DNA from: Acholeplasmataceae bacterium
Lineage (GTDB): Bacteria > Bacillota_I > Bacilli_A > ML615J-28 > CAG-698
DNA: 8,409 bases
Direction of reading: 5' to 3'
Assembly: GCA_012841765.1 (NCBI GenBank)
Contig: DUUA01000178.1
Location: forward strand, 1 to 8,409
Part shown: in pieces, positions 7,036 through 8,409 of the stretch
Position numbering within the stretch: the first letter of the stretch is position 1
Layout: each line of letters starts with the position of its first letter
Position numbers and translations under genes: made by a program
Notes under the pieces: model-generated
The model's input: only the letters and a program-made list of their open reading frames with translations
Databases searched by the model: none
What the model was told of the DNA's origin: nothing

Positions 7036-7672
7036 TCATACTTTATTAAAAGCTTTCGCGACTAAAAAAGAAATTATTCAATTATGTAGAGAAGCAAAAA
7101 CTTATGATTTTATGAGTGTTTGCATTAATCCTGCATTTGTTAGTCTTGCAAAAAAAGAACTTGCAGGAAGCGACGTTTATGTTTGTACTGTGATTGGTTT
7201 TCCACTTGGTGCTAATACTATTGAAGTAAAAGCAGCAGAAACTATCGATGCTATCAATAATGGAGCTGATGAAATCGATATGGTTATCAATATTTCGAAA
7301 GCAAAAGAACATGATTATGAATATATATATGAAGAAATTAAAGCAGTAGTTGCTGTATCGCAATCTAAAATTGTGAAAGTAATTATTGAAACTTGTCATT
7401 TAACTGATAAAGAGAAAATTGAAGTTTGCAAATGTGCATCTTTAGCTGGAGCTTTATTTGTAAAGACATCAACAGGTTTTGGTACTGGTGGAGCAACTAT
7501 TAAAGATGTGAAATTAATGAGAGAAAATATTTTATCAGAGATGAGCGTTAAAGCTAGTGGCGGAATAAGAGATTTGAAATTTATGAAAGAACTTGTTGAA
7601 GCGGGAGCTTCAAGAATTGGTGCATCATCTGGTGTAGCAATTATGAAAGAATTAAAAAAGGAGAAAAAATAA
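7016..7672 (+). CDS. deoC: Deoxyribose-phosphate aldolase
   Basis: Class I (Schiff-base) aldolase of 218 residues, a (beta/alpha)8 barrel that reversibly cleaves 2-deoxyribose 5-phosphate to acetaldehyde and glyceraldehyde 3-phosphate in deoxynucleoside catabolism. The catalytic set is intact: Asp88 in DEIDMV (proton relay; Asp102 in E. coli), the Schiff-base lysine Lys150 in FVKTSTGF (Lys167 in E. coli), and Lys179 in VKASGGIRD (Lys201 in E. coli). DHTLLK at 7-12, VIGFPLG at 59-65, KVIIET at 121-126 and the phosphate-binding GASSG at 202-206 are also typical. The length fits the shorter bacterial form. A strong ribosome binding site lies inside the preceding gene. The stop overlaps the deoD ATG by one base, so both salvage enzymes should be made together. 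Confidence 0.97.
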   Translation: MYNKLIDHTLLKAFATKKEIIQLCREAKTYDFMSVCINPAFVSLAKKELAGSDVYVCTVIGFPLGANTIEVKAAETIDAINNGADEIDMVINISKAKEHDYEYIYEEIKAVVAVSQSKIVKVIIETCHLTDKEKIEVCKCASLAGALFVKTSTGFGTGGATIKDVKLMRENILSEMSVKASGGIRDLKFMKELVEAGASRIGASSGVAIMKELKKEKK

Positions 7673-8382
7673 TGGCAACACCGCATATAGAAGTAGAAGA
7701 TAAAAATTTATTTGCAAAAACTGTTTTAATGCCGGGCGATCCTTTAAGAGCAGAATATATAGCAAAAACTTATCTTACTGATGTTTTAATGATTAATAAA
7801 GTAAGAAATATGTTTGGATATACTGGTTATTACAAAGGTAAAAAAATAACAGTAATGGGATCCGGTATGGGAATGCCAAGTATCGGGATTTATTCGTATG
7901 AACTTTATAATACTTATGGAGTAGAAAACATTATTAGAGTTGGTTCATGTGGAGCATATTCACCTGATGTTAATATTTATGATGTGATTATAGTTAAAGA
8001 CGCTTATTCTGAATCTAGTTTTGCAAAAACTGCTTATAATTATCAAGAAAATATTTTAGCAGCAAACGAAGAACTTACAAATAATTTAATTGATGCTGCA
8101 AAGAACCTTCATGTCCAATATAATCTTAATACTATTCATTCATCAGATGTGTTTTATCGTGCATATGGCGATGTAATGGTTGATGTTAGAGATAAGTTTG
8201 GTTGTGTAGGGGTAGAAATGGAATCATTTGCTCTATTTGCAAATGCTAAATACTTAAATAAGAAAGCTGCTTGTATTCTAACAGTATCTGATTCATTAAT
8301 TACAAAAGAAGTAACAACTTCTGAAGAAAGACAAAAATCATTTAATAAAATGATGGAAATAGCTCTTGAAGCTGCTGAATAA
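7672..8382 (+). CDS. deoD: Purine nucleoside phosphorylase, DeoD type
   Basis: Hexameric (trimer-of-dimers) purine nucleoside phosphorylase of 236 residues. It splits purine (deoxy)nucleosides with phosphate into the free base and (deoxy)ribose 1-phosphate. The start MATPHI, with the His5 that reaches the neighbouring active site, matches the DeoD family. Phosphate ligands are present: Gly22 and Arg26 in PGDPLRA, Arg45, Arg89 and Ser92 in IIRVGSCG. The ribose-binding VEME (181-184, Glu182 and Glu184) and the catalytic pair Asp207 (in TVSD) and Arg220 (in EERQ) are intact, with the same 13-residue spacing as in E. coli. TVSDSL replaces the common TVSDHI, a minor change next to the catalytic Asp. 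AAGGAG at 7658-7663 is the ribosome binding site. It is the last gene of the operon, and its stop codon lies in the base of the terminator stem. Confidence 0.97.
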   Translation: MATPHIEVEDKNLFAKTVLMPGDPLRAEYIAKTYLTDVLMINKVRNMFGYTGYYKGKKITVMGSGMGMPSIGIYSYELYNTYGVENIIRVGSCGAYSPDVNIYDVIIVKDAYSESSFAKTAYNYQENILAANEELTNNLIDAAKNLHVQYNLNTIHSSDVFYRAYGDVMVDVRDKFGCVGVEMESFALFANAKYLNKKAACILTVSDSLITKEVTTSEERQKSFNKMMEIALEAAE

Positions 8383-8405
8383 AATGGGGGGTAACCCCAT
8401 TTTTT
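8381..8405 (+). terminator. Intrinsic terminator ending the operon
   Basis: AAAATGGGG (8381-8389) pairs with CCCCATTTT (8395-8403) around the loop GGTAA, a 9-bp stem with four G-C pairs, followed by a T-run through 8405. The last two bases of the deoD TAA stop are in the stem, so termination is placed immediately after the coding sequence. A strong Rho-independent terminator. Confidence 0.92.
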
Positions 8406-8409
8406 AAAA

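Larger units (their letters stand above)
738..8405 (+). other. Predicted nine-gene transcription unit (ylmE to deoD)
   Basis: Nine co-directional genes lie between one promoter (703-731) and one terminator (8381-8405). The only gaps are 33 nt (ylmE/sepF) and 14 nt (ylmH/ileS). The other six junctions overlap: sepF/ylmG by 1 nt, ylmG/ylmH by 4, ileS/5529 gene by 1, 5529 gene/6379 gene by 11, 6379 gene/deoC by 20, and deoC/deoD by 1. No hairpin followed by a T-run was seen between genes. Internal promoters inside coding sequence cannot be excluded in such AT-rich DNA, so co-transcription over the whole length is an inference. Confidence 0.65.

Noticed and set aside
7082..7686. Two open reading frames on the minus strand opposite deoC
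   Set aside because: They mirror a well-supported enzyme gene, have low-complexity Phe/Ser/Ile-rich translations typical of antisense frames, and lack ribosome binding sites.

Overview
The window is AT-rich, tightly packed bacterial DNA with every gene on the + strand. It looks like the chromosome of a low-GC Gram-positive lineage (Bacillota, or the Mycoplasmatota-related Bacilli such as RF39, Erysipelotrichales or Acholeplasma/Izemoplasma-like groups). The main reason is the gene order ylmE-sepF-ylmG-ylmH-ileS, the division-associated ylm cluster known from Bacillus and relatives, together with the strong A/T bias at third codon positions. The standard bacterial code fits: tryptophan is encoded by TGG throughout, and TGA is used as a stop in ylmG, so this is not the Mycoplasma code in which TGA means Trp. 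The taxonomic placement is inference; no rRNA or other definitive marker is present.

Layout. Positions 4-654 hold a complete HAD-family phosphatase of the Gph type, closed by a clear intrinsic terminator (656-685). The only sizeable gap in the window (655-786) holds that terminator, then a well-formed sigma-A type promoter (TTGCGT, 17 bp, TATAAT at 703-731) and a ribosome binding site. From 787 to 8382 nine genes follow with almost no spacing: ylmE (PLP homeostasis), sepF (FtsZ-associated division protein), ylmG (YggT membrane protein), ylmH (S4 RNA-binding protein), ileS (isoleucyl-tRNA synthetase), an unrecognised 286-residue soluble protein, a YczE/YitT-like membrane protein, deoC (deoxyribose-phosphate aldolase) and deoD (purine nucleoside phosphorylase). 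A second strong terminator (8381-8405) begins inside the deoD stop codon. Six of the eight junctions overlap and no terminator is visible between 787 and 8380, so the simplest reading is one nine-gene transcript.

How the genes fit together. The first half joins cell division and translation quality control, as in Bacillus, but without divIVA between ylmH and ileS and without a T-box leader on ileS. The second half joins two deoxynucleoside salvage enzymes. DeoD releases purine base and (deoxy)ribose 1-phosphate, and DeoC cleaves deoxyribose 5-phosphate to acetaldehyde and glyceraldehyde 3-phosphate; the linking phosphopentomutase is not here. Linking the division cluster directly to nucleoside salvage is the most unusual organisational feature.

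Most of the window is ordinary housekeeping sequence. I see no CRISPR array, mobile element, tRNA, rRNA or defence system. The one real unknown is the 286-residue protein at 5529-6389.
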